Shown in pieces: positions 6,818-15,069 of a stretch of DNA of 32,866 bases; the first letter of the stretch is position 1; each line of letters starts with the position of its first letter. Both the position numbers and the translations under genes were made by a program. The stretch covers positions 1 to 32,866 of the forward strand of contig CAYWFG010000021.1 in assembly GCA_964458185.1 (NCBI GenBank). Direction: 5' to 3'. The notes below the pieces were generated by a model. It was not told the origin of the DNA. It made no database searches and saw only the letters and a list, made by a program, of their open reading frames with translations. This stretch comes from AB-137-C09 sp964458185 (GTDB lineage Bacteria > Pseudomonadota > Zetaproteobacteria > Mariprofundales > Mariprofundaceae).

Positions 6818-8035
6818 ATGAAACCCATCACTGATATTCGTAACGACTTTCCTATTTTAGATCAACAGGTTTATGATAAACCCTTGGTTTATTTGGACAA
6901 TGCCGCAACCACGCAAAAACCCAACGCCGTGATTGATGCCTTGTGCCATTATTATCGCCACGATAATGCCAACGTCCACCGTGGCGTTCACGCTTTATCA
7001 GAACGCGCTACTGTCAGCTACGAACAAACACGGGATGTCATCGTCGATTTAATCCATGCCAACCATCGCCGTGAAATTATTTTTACTCGTGGTGCAACAG
7101 AAGCGATCAATTTGGTGGCACAAAGTTGGGGCAACGCCCATGTTTCGGCAGGTGATGAGATTATCATTTCAGCGATGGAGCATCATTCCAACATCGTACC
7201 GTGGCAATGGCTGTGTGAACGCACGGGGGCAACGTTAAAAGTTATTCCCATGAATGACCGTGGTGAGTTATTGATGGATCAATTGGATGCCTTATTGACT
7301 GAACGCACACGCATGGTTGCCGTGGTACACCAATCCAATGCTTTGGGAACCATCAATCCTGTGGCAGAGATTGTTGCTAAAGCCCATGCGGTGGGGGCAA
7401 AGGTTTTGCTTGATGGGGCGCAAGCCTTGGCACACATGCCTGTGGATGTGCAGGCTTTGGATGTTGATTTTTATGTCACCAGTGCGCATAAAATGTATGG
7501 GCCTACGGGCGTTGGCATGCTGTATGGCAAAGAATCGCTGCTAGAAGCCATGCCGCCGTATCAGGGCGGTGGCGATATGATTCGCACTGTGAGCTTTGAG
7601 CGCAGTGAATACAATGATTTACCCTACAAATTTGAAGCAGGCACGCCCAATATTGCAGGAGTCATCGGCTTTGGTGCAGCGGTGCTGTATTTACAGTCGT
7701 TGGATATTGCTGCCGTTGCCGCACATGAGCAATCGTTGCTCGACTATGCGACTAATAAAGCAGAAACCACAGGCTATATCCGTTTGATTGGCACGGCAGC
7801 ACACAAGGCGAGCGTGTTATCTTTTGCGGTCAAAGGCGTACACCCCCATGATTTAGGGACGATTCTTGACCGCGACGGGGTGGCTATTCGTGCAGGTCAT
7901 CATTGTGCCATGCCAGTGATGACCTTCTTTGGTGTGCCTGCAACGGCACGCGCTTCGTTTGCCGTTTACAATACAAAAGATGACGTGGATGCCTTGTTTG
8001 TTGCCATCGAACAAGCCTATACCATGTTCGCTTAG
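6818..8035 (+). CDS. sufS: Cysteine desulfurase SufS (group II)
   Basis: SufS takes sulphur from L-cysteine with pyridoxal phosphate and passes it as a persulphide to SufU or the scaffold. Seen here: IRNDFPILDQQVYDKPLVYLDNAATTQKP at the N terminus, NVHRGVHALSERAT, the PLP lysine in TSAHKMYGPTG (Lys225), and the catalytic cysteine in RAGHHCAMP (Cys363), with the short loop typical of group II enzymes. ATG 6818 is chosen because AGGA at 6808-6811 is well spaced; ATG 6812 is possible and adds two residues. The product is 405 residues, normal for the family. It sits between sufD and sufU with very short gaps. Confidence 0.96.
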   Translation: MKPITDIRNDFPILDQQVYDKPLVYLDNAATTQKPNAVIDALCHYYRHDNANVHRGVHALSERATVSYEQTRDVIVDLIHANHRREIIFTRGATEAINLVAQSWGNAHVSAGDEIIISAMEHHSNIVPWQWLCERTGATLKVIPMNDRGELLMDQLDALLTERTRMVAVVHQSNALGTINPVAEIVAKAHAVGAKVLLDGAQALAHMPVDVQALDVDFYVTSAHKMYGPTGVGMLYGKESLLEAMPPYQGGGDMIRTVSFERSEYNDLPYKFEAGTPNIAGVIGFGAAVLYLQSLDIAAVAAHEQSLLDYATNKAETTGYIRLIGTAAHKASVLSFAVKGVHPHDLGTILDRDGVAIRAGHHCAMPVMTFFGVPATARASFAVYNTKDDVDALFVAIEQAYTMFA

Positions 8036-8049
8036 GAACGAAAACAACC

Positions 8050-8502
8050 ATGTTTGATTTACGCAGCCTGTACCAACAAGTGATTGTTGACCACAGCAAA
8101 TCCCCGCGCCATTTTGGCAAACTTGAACCCTGCACCCATGATGCTGATGGTCACAACCCTTTGTGTGGCGATCATTTGCACGTTTATGTGCATATTGTCG
8201 ATGATCGCATTGATGACCTTTCGTTTGAAGGCGATGGCTGTGCTATTTCTGTTGCTTCTGCATCCATCATGAGTGAAACATTAAAAGGCAAAACCCTCGC
8301 GGAATTTTATGCCTTGTTTGATCGCTTTCAAGACATGGTGACAGCCCCTGTGGATCAGCCTGTGGCAGATGACGGCATGGGCAAACTTACCGTGCTGGCA
8401 GGCGTTCGTGAGTTCCCTGCCCGTGTTAAATGCGCCATATTGTGTTGGCATACCTTAAAATCAGCCATGCTCGCCAAAGGCGACGTGGCAAAAACGGAGT
8501 AG
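8050..8502 (+). CDS. sufU: SufU-type sulphur acceptor / scaffold
   Basis: The 150-residue product is an IscU-fold protein with the insertion between the central strands and the last helix that marks SufU. Candidate ligands and sulphur acceptors are Cys39 (NPLCGD), Cys64 (FEGDGCAIS) and Cys128 (ARVKCAILCWHTL), with a further Cys132. In Gram-positive bacteria SufU is a zinc-dependent sulphurtransferase that activates SufS. Its position directly after sufS supports the same job here, in place of SufE. Start ATG 8050 follows the sufS stop by 14 bases. Confidence 0.93.
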   Translation: MFDLRSLYQQVIVDHSKSPRHFGKLEPCTHDADGHNPLCGDHLHVYVHIVDDRIDDLSFEGDGCAISVASASIMSETLKGKTLAEFYALFDRFQDMVTAPVDQPVADDGMGKLTVLAGVREFPARVKCAILCWHTLKSAMLAKGDVAKTE

Positions 8503-8504
8503 TT

Positions 8505-9068
8505 ATGACATCGGGTGATATGATTACAGTAAGCCGCAATGTGGATGGCGTGTTGATTCCTATGGGTACGCCTGTTGTTGTTCCTGAAGGCGCATTGGTT
8601 CGCGTTACCCAAGAGCTGGGCGACTTTTTCACCATTGGTGTCAATGGCAATCTGGTACGCATTGAAAATACAGATGCCGATGCATTGGGCATGGATGCCC
8701 CCACCAGCACAGCAAAAAAAGAAACCAGCAATCAACCCAAAACAGCCGATGGGCCTGTCAACAAAGAGGATCTATGGGATGCCTTAAAAACCTGTTATGA
8801 CCCTGAAATTCCAGTGAATATTGTTGATCTTGGGCTGATTTATGATGTCCATTGTGTGGACACCGACGAAGGTGGCAATGCGGTAGAAATCACCATGACC
8901 CTCACCGCAGCAGGCTGTGGCATGGGCCCCTTTCTTGTTGACGATGCAAGAAGCAAACTGCTTGCCGTGCATAATGTAACCGATGTTCACATTGACTTAG
9001 TGTTTGATCCCCCGTGGGATCGGGCGATGATGTCTGACTTGGCTAAGTTGCAGTTGGGGATGTTTTAA
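8505..9068 (+). CDS. sufT: SufT, DUF59/MIP18-type Fe-S maturation protein
   Basis: The ATG at 8505 lies two bases after the sufU stop, with GGAG upstream, and gives 187 residues. The N-terminal part (VLIPMGTPVVVPEGALVRV, GNLVRIENTDADALG) matches the region characteristic of SufT. A linker of about 25 residues follows, then the DUF59 domain: LKTCYDPEIPVNIVDLGLIYD, the conserved cysteine in TLTAAGCGMGPFLVDDAR, and FDPPWDRAMMSDLAKLQLGMF at the C terminus. SufT is reported to help deliver clusters to target enzymes. It closes the suf operon. Confidence 0.93.
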   Translation: MTSGDMITVSRNVDGVLIPMGTPVVVPEGALVRVTQELGDFFTIGVNGNLVRIENTDADALGMDAPTSTAKKETSNQPKTADGPVNKEDLWDALKTCYDPEIPVNIVDLGLIYDVHCVDTDEGGNAVEITMTLTAAGCGMGPFLVDDARSKLLAVHNVTDVHIDLVFDPPWDRAMMSDLAKLQLGMF

Positions 9069-9103
9069 GCAATAATTATTAAATTCTAAATTCTTGATCC
9101 CGT

Positions 9104-9132
9104 TTGACCTCATGAATATTTTTCTATCTATT
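9104..9132 (+). promoter_or_regulatory. Candidate promoter of the KAP-NACHT pair
   Basis: TTGACC (9104-9109) and TCTATT (9127-9132) with a 17-base spacer resemble a sigma-70 promoter, with a good -35 and a mediocre -10. It lies between the end of sufT and the KAP gene, in a locally AT-rich stretch, which suggests that the pair has its own transcription. Confidence 0.4.
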
Positions 9133-9145
9133 AGACTGTAGATAG
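9124..9145. promoter_or_regulatory. Inverted repeat over the putative -10 element
   Basis: CTATCTA (9124-9130) and TAGATAG (9139-9145) are exact reverse complements separated by 8 bases. The left arm overlaps the candidate -10 of the KAP-NACHT promoter. No T run follows, so a terminator for sufT is unlikely. A repressor site is the simplest inference. Confidence 0.4.
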
Positions 9146-9215
9146 CTAAAAACTTAGAATCGCCCCCATGAAAACATCGTTCATCTTGCCAAAACCACAC
9201 CCACAAGGATGCTCC

Positions 9216-10739
9216 ATGAAATACAGAAATGATGAATGGGTACTCACCGATAGCTACGGTTTAGGTGGTGCAGGCGACACCTTGGCTCGCATTGTGCTAG
9301 AAGCCGAAGCCCCGTTTACCGTTGCCGTCACGGGCAAATGGGGGGCAGGAAAAACCAGCGTCATGCGTCGTGCCTTTGCCACATTAGGCGGCCAGCCCGT
9401 GAGTCAAGCACTGCCCATGGGCAGCGAAAAGCAAGAGGGCAAGCAGTCGGATTGGGATGCCCTACACCACACCAAGCGTCAAGCTGAACTCCACTGGGAA
9501 GCATCCCTGCAAGAGACTGCCGAACAAAGCATGTGCATCTGGTACTCGCCGTGGCAACATCAAAATGAACCCAACCCCATCATTCCGCTTCTGCTCGAGC
9601 TAAAGCAGCAATTCACCCCGTTAAAGAGGCTAAAAGATTTCAACCGTCAAGCAGGGCTTGCCGCTGCCACACTGCTGGAGCGAACCATAGATGCGGCACT
9701 CTCTTTAAGTGCTGGTCGTACGGTTAAACTTGCCACTGGCACAACGGAGGCGGTGCGCAAGGTATGGATGGATGGCGATGCAAAGCATAGCGTATTGAGT
9801 GATGGTCAGCGTTTTCACCTGCTGTTTGAAGATGCCGTTGAGACGATTTTGGACGGCGCAAAAAGAGATGGAGAAAAAGAATTATCCGCCGATGCACGGT
9901 TGATTATTTTTATTGATGATCTTGATCGCTGCGAAGAGCAGGCGGTGGTTGCCCTGCTGGAAGCCATTAAACTCTACCTTGGCACGCAACGCTGCCTCTT
10001 TGTGCTTGGCATTGATGATACCGCGCTGCTCGGTGCGTTGAGCCGTGTCTGGAAAGAGCGCAGTGAGGATGATAACCGCGAATACTTAGAAAAAATATTG
10101 CAAACCACGCTGCCTGTCCCCCTGCCAAGACCCAAGAGCGTCACCGATGCTATTGCCGAACAGTTGGCGCACCACGATTTCCCTGCGGCGGAAGCGTGTG
10201 CTAAAAAGATTGAAGCTCTGCTGGAGCCAAACCCGCGCAAGATTAAAAATTTCACCAACAGCCTCTGCTCCTGCTGGAGCCTGTTTCAACTCAAAGATCA
10301 AGCGCAGACCGATGCCGCACGCGCCATCCACTTTATCATGTTTCACTACCTTCGCCTCTACCATCGTCCGATATGGCGGCTGCTTGAGCGGCAACCGATA
10401 GCACAAAAACTTCTTTATGAGGTGCTAAGACGTACCAATGTATTGCTTACCGAAGAAATTAAAGGTTTCGAAAATAACCTCCAAGAGCAGCGCATGATGG
10501 TCTCATTTATGCAGCAAGCCTTCTCCCATGTGCTGAAGCAGCAGGGCGAAGAGTCGGATCAGACGACCCACCACGGCGAGAAACTGGAGGATGCGATTCG
10601 CCGCTTTCAGCACCGTCAAGATCGCAAACGCTCCGATGAGGTGTTTACCACGTGGTTCAGCACCAACGAGAGCAACAACGCTCCGCTTGATGATGCCTAC
10701 CTCTACCTCCCTGAACTCTCCATGGAGCCATCAGAATGA
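9216..10739 (+). CDS. KAP-family P-loop NTPase
   Basis: The 507-residue protein has the ordered motifs of KAP NTPases: Walker A TGKWGAGKTS (39-48), the aromatic WYSPWQHQNE (109-118, like the family's F-x-PW), Walker B LIIFIDDLDRC (229-239), CLFVLGIDD, YLEKILQ (290-296) and NPRKIKNF (339-346). The C-terminal ~150 residues are charged, helical-looking and unfamiliar. Many KAP proteins carry membrane segments inside the domain; I see no convincing one here. The family includes PifA, the phage T7 exclusion protein of plasmid F, and animal Kidins220. ATG 9216 is chosen for the AAGGA seven bases upstream; the in-frame ATG at 9168 lacks one. The gene overlaps the NACHT gene by four bases (ATGA). CTG-rich leucine codons set both apart from their neighbours. 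Confidence 0.85.
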   Translation: MKYRNDEWVLTDSYGLGGAGDTLARIVLEAEAPFTVAVTGKWGAGKTSVMRRAFATLGGQPVSQALPMGSEKQEGKQSDWDALHHTKRQAELHWEASLQETAEQSMCIWYSPWQHQNEPNPIIPLLLELKQQFTPLKRLKDFNRQAGLAAATLLERTIDAALSLSAGRTVKLATGTTEAVRKVWMDGDAKHSVLSDGQRFHLLFEDAVETILDGAKRDGEKELSADARLIIFIDDLDRCEEQAVVALLEAIKLYLGTQRCLFVLGIDDTALLGALSRVWKERSEDDNREYLEKILQTTLPVPLPRPKSVTDAIAEQLAHHDFPAAEACAKKIEALLEPNPRKIKNFTNSLCSCWSLFQLKDQAQTDAARAIHFIMFHYLRLYHRPIWRLLERQPIAQKLLYEVLRRTNVLLTEEIKGFENNLQEQRMMVSFMQQAFSHVLKQQGEESDQTTHHGEKLEDAIRRFQHRQDRKRSDEVFTTWFSTNESNNAPLDDAYLYLPELSMEPSE

Positions 10740-13700
10740 AACAGACCTACAGTGCCGATGACCTAAAAGATGCCCGTATTGATTACTACCGCTGGTTATT
10801 GCGCCGCTACGGCAGCAGCGATCTACGGGAGATGGTCGATAGCCCCGACCCCATCAGCCTGCGCCAGCTCTATATCCCCGTCCGCCTCAGCAAAGAGAGC
10901 ATTGATGAGGATCGCATGGCCGCGCCTGCCGAGGTGGTGGAGAAAGAGTCCGCAGAGACGATGCACGGTGAGGATGGCTGGGCGGTAGTGGTCAGGGAGC
11001 GTTTTCTTATGATCTCGGGTCTACCGGGTAGCGGAAAAAGCACCTTGATTAAATCTATTATCGGCGAGATTTGCAGCAACGGTGTCAGCGATTTTCGCCA
11101 ACGCCTGATTGAACAGCGTGGAGGCTGTGCGCCCATTCCACTAATTTTGCGTGAGATTCCTGATATTGATACCATCAATTCGCTGGATGAACTGCTGGAT
11201 CGCTGGTTTTTTGATGTGGTGGTGAGCGAGCAACCCTCACTGGATGGTGATCGCCTGCGGCAATCCTTTGATCCTGCGGGGGAGAACTTCCCTGCCATCT
11301 ATCTCTTTGATGGATTGGATGAGATCGGCGGTATTGAAACCCGCAGAAAGATTATGCAGTGGGCGCGGGAGGCGGTAGAGCGAGGGCAGCGGGTATTGAT
11401 CACGGGCAGACCCGAAGGCTTTCGTCACCTCACCGAAGAGGCAGAGGTGGCGAGCCGCTGGCCGTGCTACCACCTTGCCCCGCTCCCGTGGCCGCTGATT
11501 TACCGCTTTGTTCACGATTGGTACAGCCTGCGCACCGAGTGGCAGCATAGCCGCAAGCAGGGGATTCCTGCTTTTCTTGATGCGATGCAAGATGCCCATC
11601 GCCCATGGCTGCTGATTCTGGCACGCCGCCCGATTTTCCTCACGCTGATGGCACTGATCCACTGCACCCGCAACGAAATGCCACATGGCCGCGCTGAACT
11701 CTATGAATCGATTGTGGATATATATTTGCATCGGCAAGAGCGTCACCGTCAACTCAAATACGCAGTAACAGATGGTGAGCTACTCCCCCACTGGCCACCG
11801 CTGGAGATGCGCATGGTGCTGGGCTACCTTGCTTGGCGCAGTCAACACCTTGGAGGCGAAACAGAGGGGAAGGCGGATCAACGCCGTATTATCTGGTCTC
11901 GCGCCGATATGTGCGAGGCGATCCGTGGGCAGTTGGAGGGGCGCAGGTTTGGTCGATTTAGTGCGCTAAAACCAGAGAATGCAGCGCAACTGCTTGATTA
12001 CTTCCTCCACCCCGCAGGGCTGTTGATTGAGCCTGCCGAGGGGCAGATCCAGTTTGCCCATCTTAGTTTTCAAGAGTACCTCTGCGCTTGGTTTATTGAG
12101 AGCCGCTTGGGGCGCAGAAGCTTTGATGCGGATATTGAGCGGGAACTTTTCGCCCACCTTGGCAAGGCAGGCTGGCAGGAGGTGGCACTGCTGCTGCTCT
12201 TTATCCATGCCCGCCGCACCAGCAACGATGGTCATTTTGTGATCCTCTCCCTGCTTGATCTTGGCAAGGGCGACCATGCCCAACTGCTGGTGCATGCTGT
12301 CTGCGGCATGGAGCTTCCCTTTAGCGATGCCGAGCGCGTTCAATGGCTGCCACTGCTGATGGCTGCTGCCCTGATTCATCCCGACAAGCAGTTTGGCACT
12401 GAGTTTGGCAAACATCCCGTGCTGGAAGCGCCTGCCCTTGCATTGATCAAGCCGATGATCACGCTGGCTGGAGAGCAAAGTGGCGATGGTGTTGCAGCGG
12501 AGCAATGGCAGCTATTGCTAGCGATGCTAAGAGAGAGTCTGCCAAGTGGTTTTGATGATGAGATTATCAACGATCATACCATCACCACCTCACTGCCCAA
12601 GCTTTGGATCAAGGCGGATGCCGAACAGGACGATGCCGCAACTGCCGATGATGCACGGATGGCAGCGATACTCGCACTGCTGGCGGACTCTGGCTGGGGT
12701 GGCAACCGTGATGATCTGATAAACCCCTTGGCGGACACGCAGCTTGAGGATCTGTTGACGGTGTGGGTGAAGCACCGTGGAACCCCAGCACTGTGGCAAA
12801 GGGGTGACGATAATCTACCCATGCCGACACTGGCAGCCCTCAATTTGGATGCACTGCTGCCTAAGCAAGGGTCGCTCTACCCTGCTGTCGCCCACCTCTG
12901 CTCTCTGGATGGCTGGCTGTTGCAAGGAGAGATATATAATGATTTTATTTTTCATCTAGTATGCCAACCTGCAATCCTATTTTCCCTATACCCTGCATCC
13001 CCCCCGCCACCTGTGACCCAGCTCTCCCTGTTGCTGTATCAGCTAATGATCAATGCAGAGGCTATGGCAGAGGGTGATCAGTTTGATCACTATTCGCGGT
13101 CGCGGTCGCGGTCGTGGTCGTGGTCGTGGTCGCGGTCGCTGTCGCTGTCGCGGTCGCTGTCGCGGTTGGGGTTGCGGTCGTGGTCGCGGTCGCGGTTGCG
13201 GGCGCTGTTGCGGTCGCGGTCGCGGTCGCTGTTGATGTCGCGGTCGCGGTCGCTGTCGATGTCGCTGTCGATGTCGCTGTCGCTGTCGCGGTCGCTGTCG
13301 CTGTCGCTGTCGCGGTTGCTGTCGCTCAAGGATGCTTTACAACGGCTTGAACCGTTAGTTGATCAGCTACCCCAAAAGCAACAAGAATCCCTTGCGTTTG
13401 CGCTCGAACTGTTCAACTTTAACTGGGCTGCCTTTGATTGGTTCTCTGAACAGGCAGAAAGCCCCGAACTGATGATGCAACGCGGCTTGCATCCCGCAGA
13501 ACCGCTGCCTCAAACCTTCGGTCTGTTTGATGCAGCGGGGCGACTCAATGGTGTGCAGCAGCGGGAGAACTGGCTGCGGCTACGCGCATGGACGGATGAT
13601 TTTGATGCGATTATCGCCTTTGCCTTCCCCAAGGGCATTGCCGACGATGAACGTAGCAACCTGCACGGGCAGTTCAAAACCCTGCAAACGCAGCCGTGGT

Positions 13701-13846
13701 CACCACAAGCTGCCCTTGATGCCGTGCTTGCCGACTGGCACGAAGATCAGCCCGAGCGCGTATGCACTATCGACGCATCCGAAGCCCGCTTGTGTGCTGT
13801 TTGTGAGGGGATTCTTGCTGAAGATGCGGGATTACGGAGATCATAA
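10736..13846 (+). CDS. NACHT-domain STAND NTPase with Ser-X dipeptide tract
   Basis: The 1036-residue protein has a short N-terminal region (YYRWLLRRYGSSDLREM, LRQLYIPVRL), as in many bacterial NACHT proteins, then Walker A SGLPGSGKST (94-103), Walker B YLFDGLDEIGG (189-199), sensor VLITGRPEGF (220-229) and a helical region with LSFQEYLCAWF typical of the NACHT winged-helix end. Residues ~440-780 are helical and unclassified. Residues 787-864 are a Ser-Arg/Leu/Trp/Met tract encoded by hexanucleotide repeats, and ~170 ordinary residues follow. No nuclease, TIR or protease effector domain is recognisable at either end. Bacterial NACHT proteins include anti-phage sensors, so defence together with the overlapping KAP gene is a reasonable inference, not shown by the sequence. 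Base use is GC-rich relative to flanking genes. Confidence 0.85.
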   Translation: MKQTYSADDLKDARIDYYRWLLRRYGSSDLREMVDSPDPISLRQLYIPVRLSKESIDEDRMAAPAEVVEKESAETMHGEDGWAVVVRERFLMISGLPGSGKSTLIKSIIGEICSNGVSDFRQRLIEQRGGCAPIPLILREIPDIDTINSLDELLDRWFFDVVVSEQPSLDGDRLRQSFDPAGENFPAIYLFDGLDEIGGIETRRKIMQWAREAVERGQRVLITGRPEGFRHLTEEAEVASRWPCYHLAPLPWPLIYRFVHDWYSLRTEWQHSRKQGIPAFLDAMQDAHRPWLLILARRPIFLTLMALIHCTRNEMPHGRAELYESIVDIYLHRQERHRQLKYAVTDGELLPHWPPLEMRMVLGYLAWRSQHLGGETEGKADQRRIIWSRADMCEAIRGQLEGRRFGRFSALKPENAAQLLDYFLHPAGLLIEPAEGQIQFAHLSFQEYLCAWFIESRLGRRSFDADIERELFAHLGKAGWQEVALLLLFIHARRTSNDGHFVILSLLDLGKGDHAQLLVHAVCGMELPFSDAERVQWLPLLMAAALIHPDKQFGTEFGKHPVLEAPALALIKPMITLAGEQSGDGVAAEQWQLLLAMLRESLPSGFDDEIINDHTITTSLPKLWIKADAEQDDAATADDARMAAILALLADSGWGGNRDDLINPLADTQLEDLLTVWVKHRGTPALWQRGDDNLPMPTLAALNLDALLPKQGSLYPAVAHLCSLDGWLLQGEIYNDFIFHLVCQPAILFSLYPASPPPPVTQLSLLLYQLMINAEAMAEGDQFDHYSRSRSRSWSWSWSRSLSLSRSLSRLGLRSWSRSRLRALLRSRSRSLLMSRSRSLSMSLSMSLSLSRSLSLSLSRLLSLKDALQRLEPLVDQLPQKQQESLAFALELFNFNWAAFDWFSEQAESPELMMQRGLHPAEPLPQTFGLFDAAGRLNGVQQRENWLRLRAWTDDFDAIIAFAFPKGIADDERSNLHGQFKTLQTQPWSPQAALDAVLADWHEDQPERVCTIDASEARLCAVCEGILAEDAGLRRS
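13094..13327 (+). repeat. 39-unit hexanucleotide tandem array inside the NACHT gene
   Basis: Each six-base unit follows T-Y-G-N-K-G, mostly TCGCGG, TCGCTG, TCGTGG or TCGATG, and is exactly in frame with the NACHT gene, giving 39 dipeptides: Ser (sometimes Leu, once Ala) followed by Arg, Leu, Trp, Met or, once, Gly. Changes concentrate at unit positions 2, 4 and 5 and nearly all alter the amino acid. The unit is a multiple of three, so gain or loss of units keeps the frame. An array of this kind also leaves other frames and the opposite strand open, which explains spurious Val-Ala, Gly-Arg and Asp-Ser reading frames over it. Confidence 0.95.
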
Positions 13847-13872
13847 CCTTAGGAACGGTATGGAATAAGTTG

Positions 13873-15069
13873 ATGAAAAGAGAGAAAATCACCATCATTA
13901 AAACTGAAGTTGTTATCATTGGTGCAGGTGCTGCTGGTTTGATGTGTGCTTACACTGCTGCCAAGCAAGGTCGTAATGTTGTGGTGCTTGATCATGCCAA
14001 CAAGGCGGGTGAGAAAATCCGCATTTCTGGTGGTGGGCGTTGTAATTTTACCAACCGTTATGCATCCGCCAATCATTATATATCCAACAATCCCCATTTT
14101 TGTAAATCGGCATTGGCACAATTTAGCCCCGATGATTTTATTGGCATGGTGGAAACGCATGGTATCGCTTACCATGAGCGGGAACACCATCAATTATTTT
14201 GTGATCAATCAGCGGGTGAGATTATTACCATGCTGCAAGAGGGCTGTCGGCGTTATGGTGTGAGGTTTTATTTTCATTGCACGGTTGAGCGCATTCAATC
14301 TGGTGATGGCTTTAGCTTGGCGACCAATCACGGCGTGTTTCAATCAGCGTCGCTGGTTGTTGCCACGGGTGGTTTGTCGATTCCTAAGATGGGCGCTAGT
14401 GCTTTTGGGTTTCGCATTGCAGAGCAATTTGGTTTAAAAATCGTGGCAACCCGCGCTGCTTTGGTTCCCTTTACTCTAACAGGGAAAGAAAAAGATTTGT
14501 TGCAGCCTTTAAGTGGCATGGCTTTGCCTGTGGTGGTTTCTTGCCGTGGGCAGTCGTTTGCTGAAGCAATGTTGTTTACCCATCGTGGTTTATCAGGGCC
14601 TGCAATGCTACAAATATCTAACTACTGGCAAGAAGGCGATGTGTTGTCGATTGATCTATTGCCTGATGTTGCGGTGGTTGATTTTTTATTACAACAAAAA
14701 GAACAGCACAGCAAAGGACACTTGCAAAGCGCATTAAATAAACGCCTCCCCAAGCGTTTATGTACGATGTTGATGGCTACATTATTGCAAAATAAACCAT
14801 TGGCACAATTAAACCCATCTGATTATCGAACGATTGAACATGTATTGCATGACTGGAAAATAAAACCCAGCGGTACAGAAGGCTACCGAACGGCTGAAGT
14901 GACCCTTGGCGGCGTAGATACCGATGCTTTCTGCTCCAAAACGATGGAATGCAAAACCCAGCAAGGCTTGTATTTTATTGGTGAAGTGTTGGACGTTACA
15001 GGGCATCTTGGTGGTTTTAATTTTCAATGGGCTTGGTCATCGGGTTACTGTGCAGGGCTACATGCTTAA
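13873..15069 (+). CDS. HI0933/BaiN-like FAD-binding flavoprotein (YhiN family)
   Basis: The 398-residue product is an NAD(P)/FAD-dependent oxidoreductase of the COG2081 type. It has the dinucleotide-binding GAGAAGLM near the N terminus, RISGGGRCNFTNR, VVATGGLSIPKMGASAFGFRIA, THRGLSGPAMLQISNYW and the C-terminal FAD-contact TGHLGGFNFQWAWSSGYCAGLHA. Members have been annotated as aminoacetone oxidase-like or BaiN; the physiological substrate is generally unknown. ATG 13873 is preferred, with GGA at 13862; TTG 13870 is the next codon up. The gene begins 26 bases after the NACHT gene but returns to the AT-richer codon use of the rest of the window, so it is probably the original neighbour of sufT. 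Confidence 0.88.
   Translation: MKREKITIIKTEVVIIGAGAAGLMCAYTAAKQGRNVVVLDHANKAGEKIRISGGGRCNFTNRYASANHYISNNPHFCKSALAQFSPDDFIGMVETHGIAYHEREHHQLFCDQSAGEIITMLQEGCRRYGVRFYFHCTVERIQSGDGFSLATNHGVFQSASLVVATGGLSIPKMGASAFGFRIAEQFGLKIVATRAALVPFTLTGKEKDLLQPLSGMALPVVVSCRGQSFAEAMLFTHRGLSGPAMLQISNYWQEGDVLSIDLLPDVAVVDFLLQQKEQHSKGHLQSALNKRLPKRLCTMLMATLLQNKPLAQLNPSDYRTIEHVLHDWKIKPSGTEGYRTAEVTLGGVDTDAFCSKTMECKTQQGLYFIGEVLDVTGHLGGFNFQWAWSSGYCAGLHA

Noticed and set aside
9168..9215. 16-residue N-terminal extension of the KAP protein
   Set aside because: It lacks a ribosome binding site, whereas ATG 9216 has AAGGA at good spacing.
13094..13327. CRISPR-like array
   Set aside because: Units are six bases with no spacers and lie inside a coding frame.
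13053..13350. Long open frames of Gly-Arg, Val-Ala and Asp-Ser repeats on both strands
   Set aside because: They are by-products of the stop-free six-base array; none has a ribosome binding site or non-repeat homology, while the NACHT frame continues on both sides.
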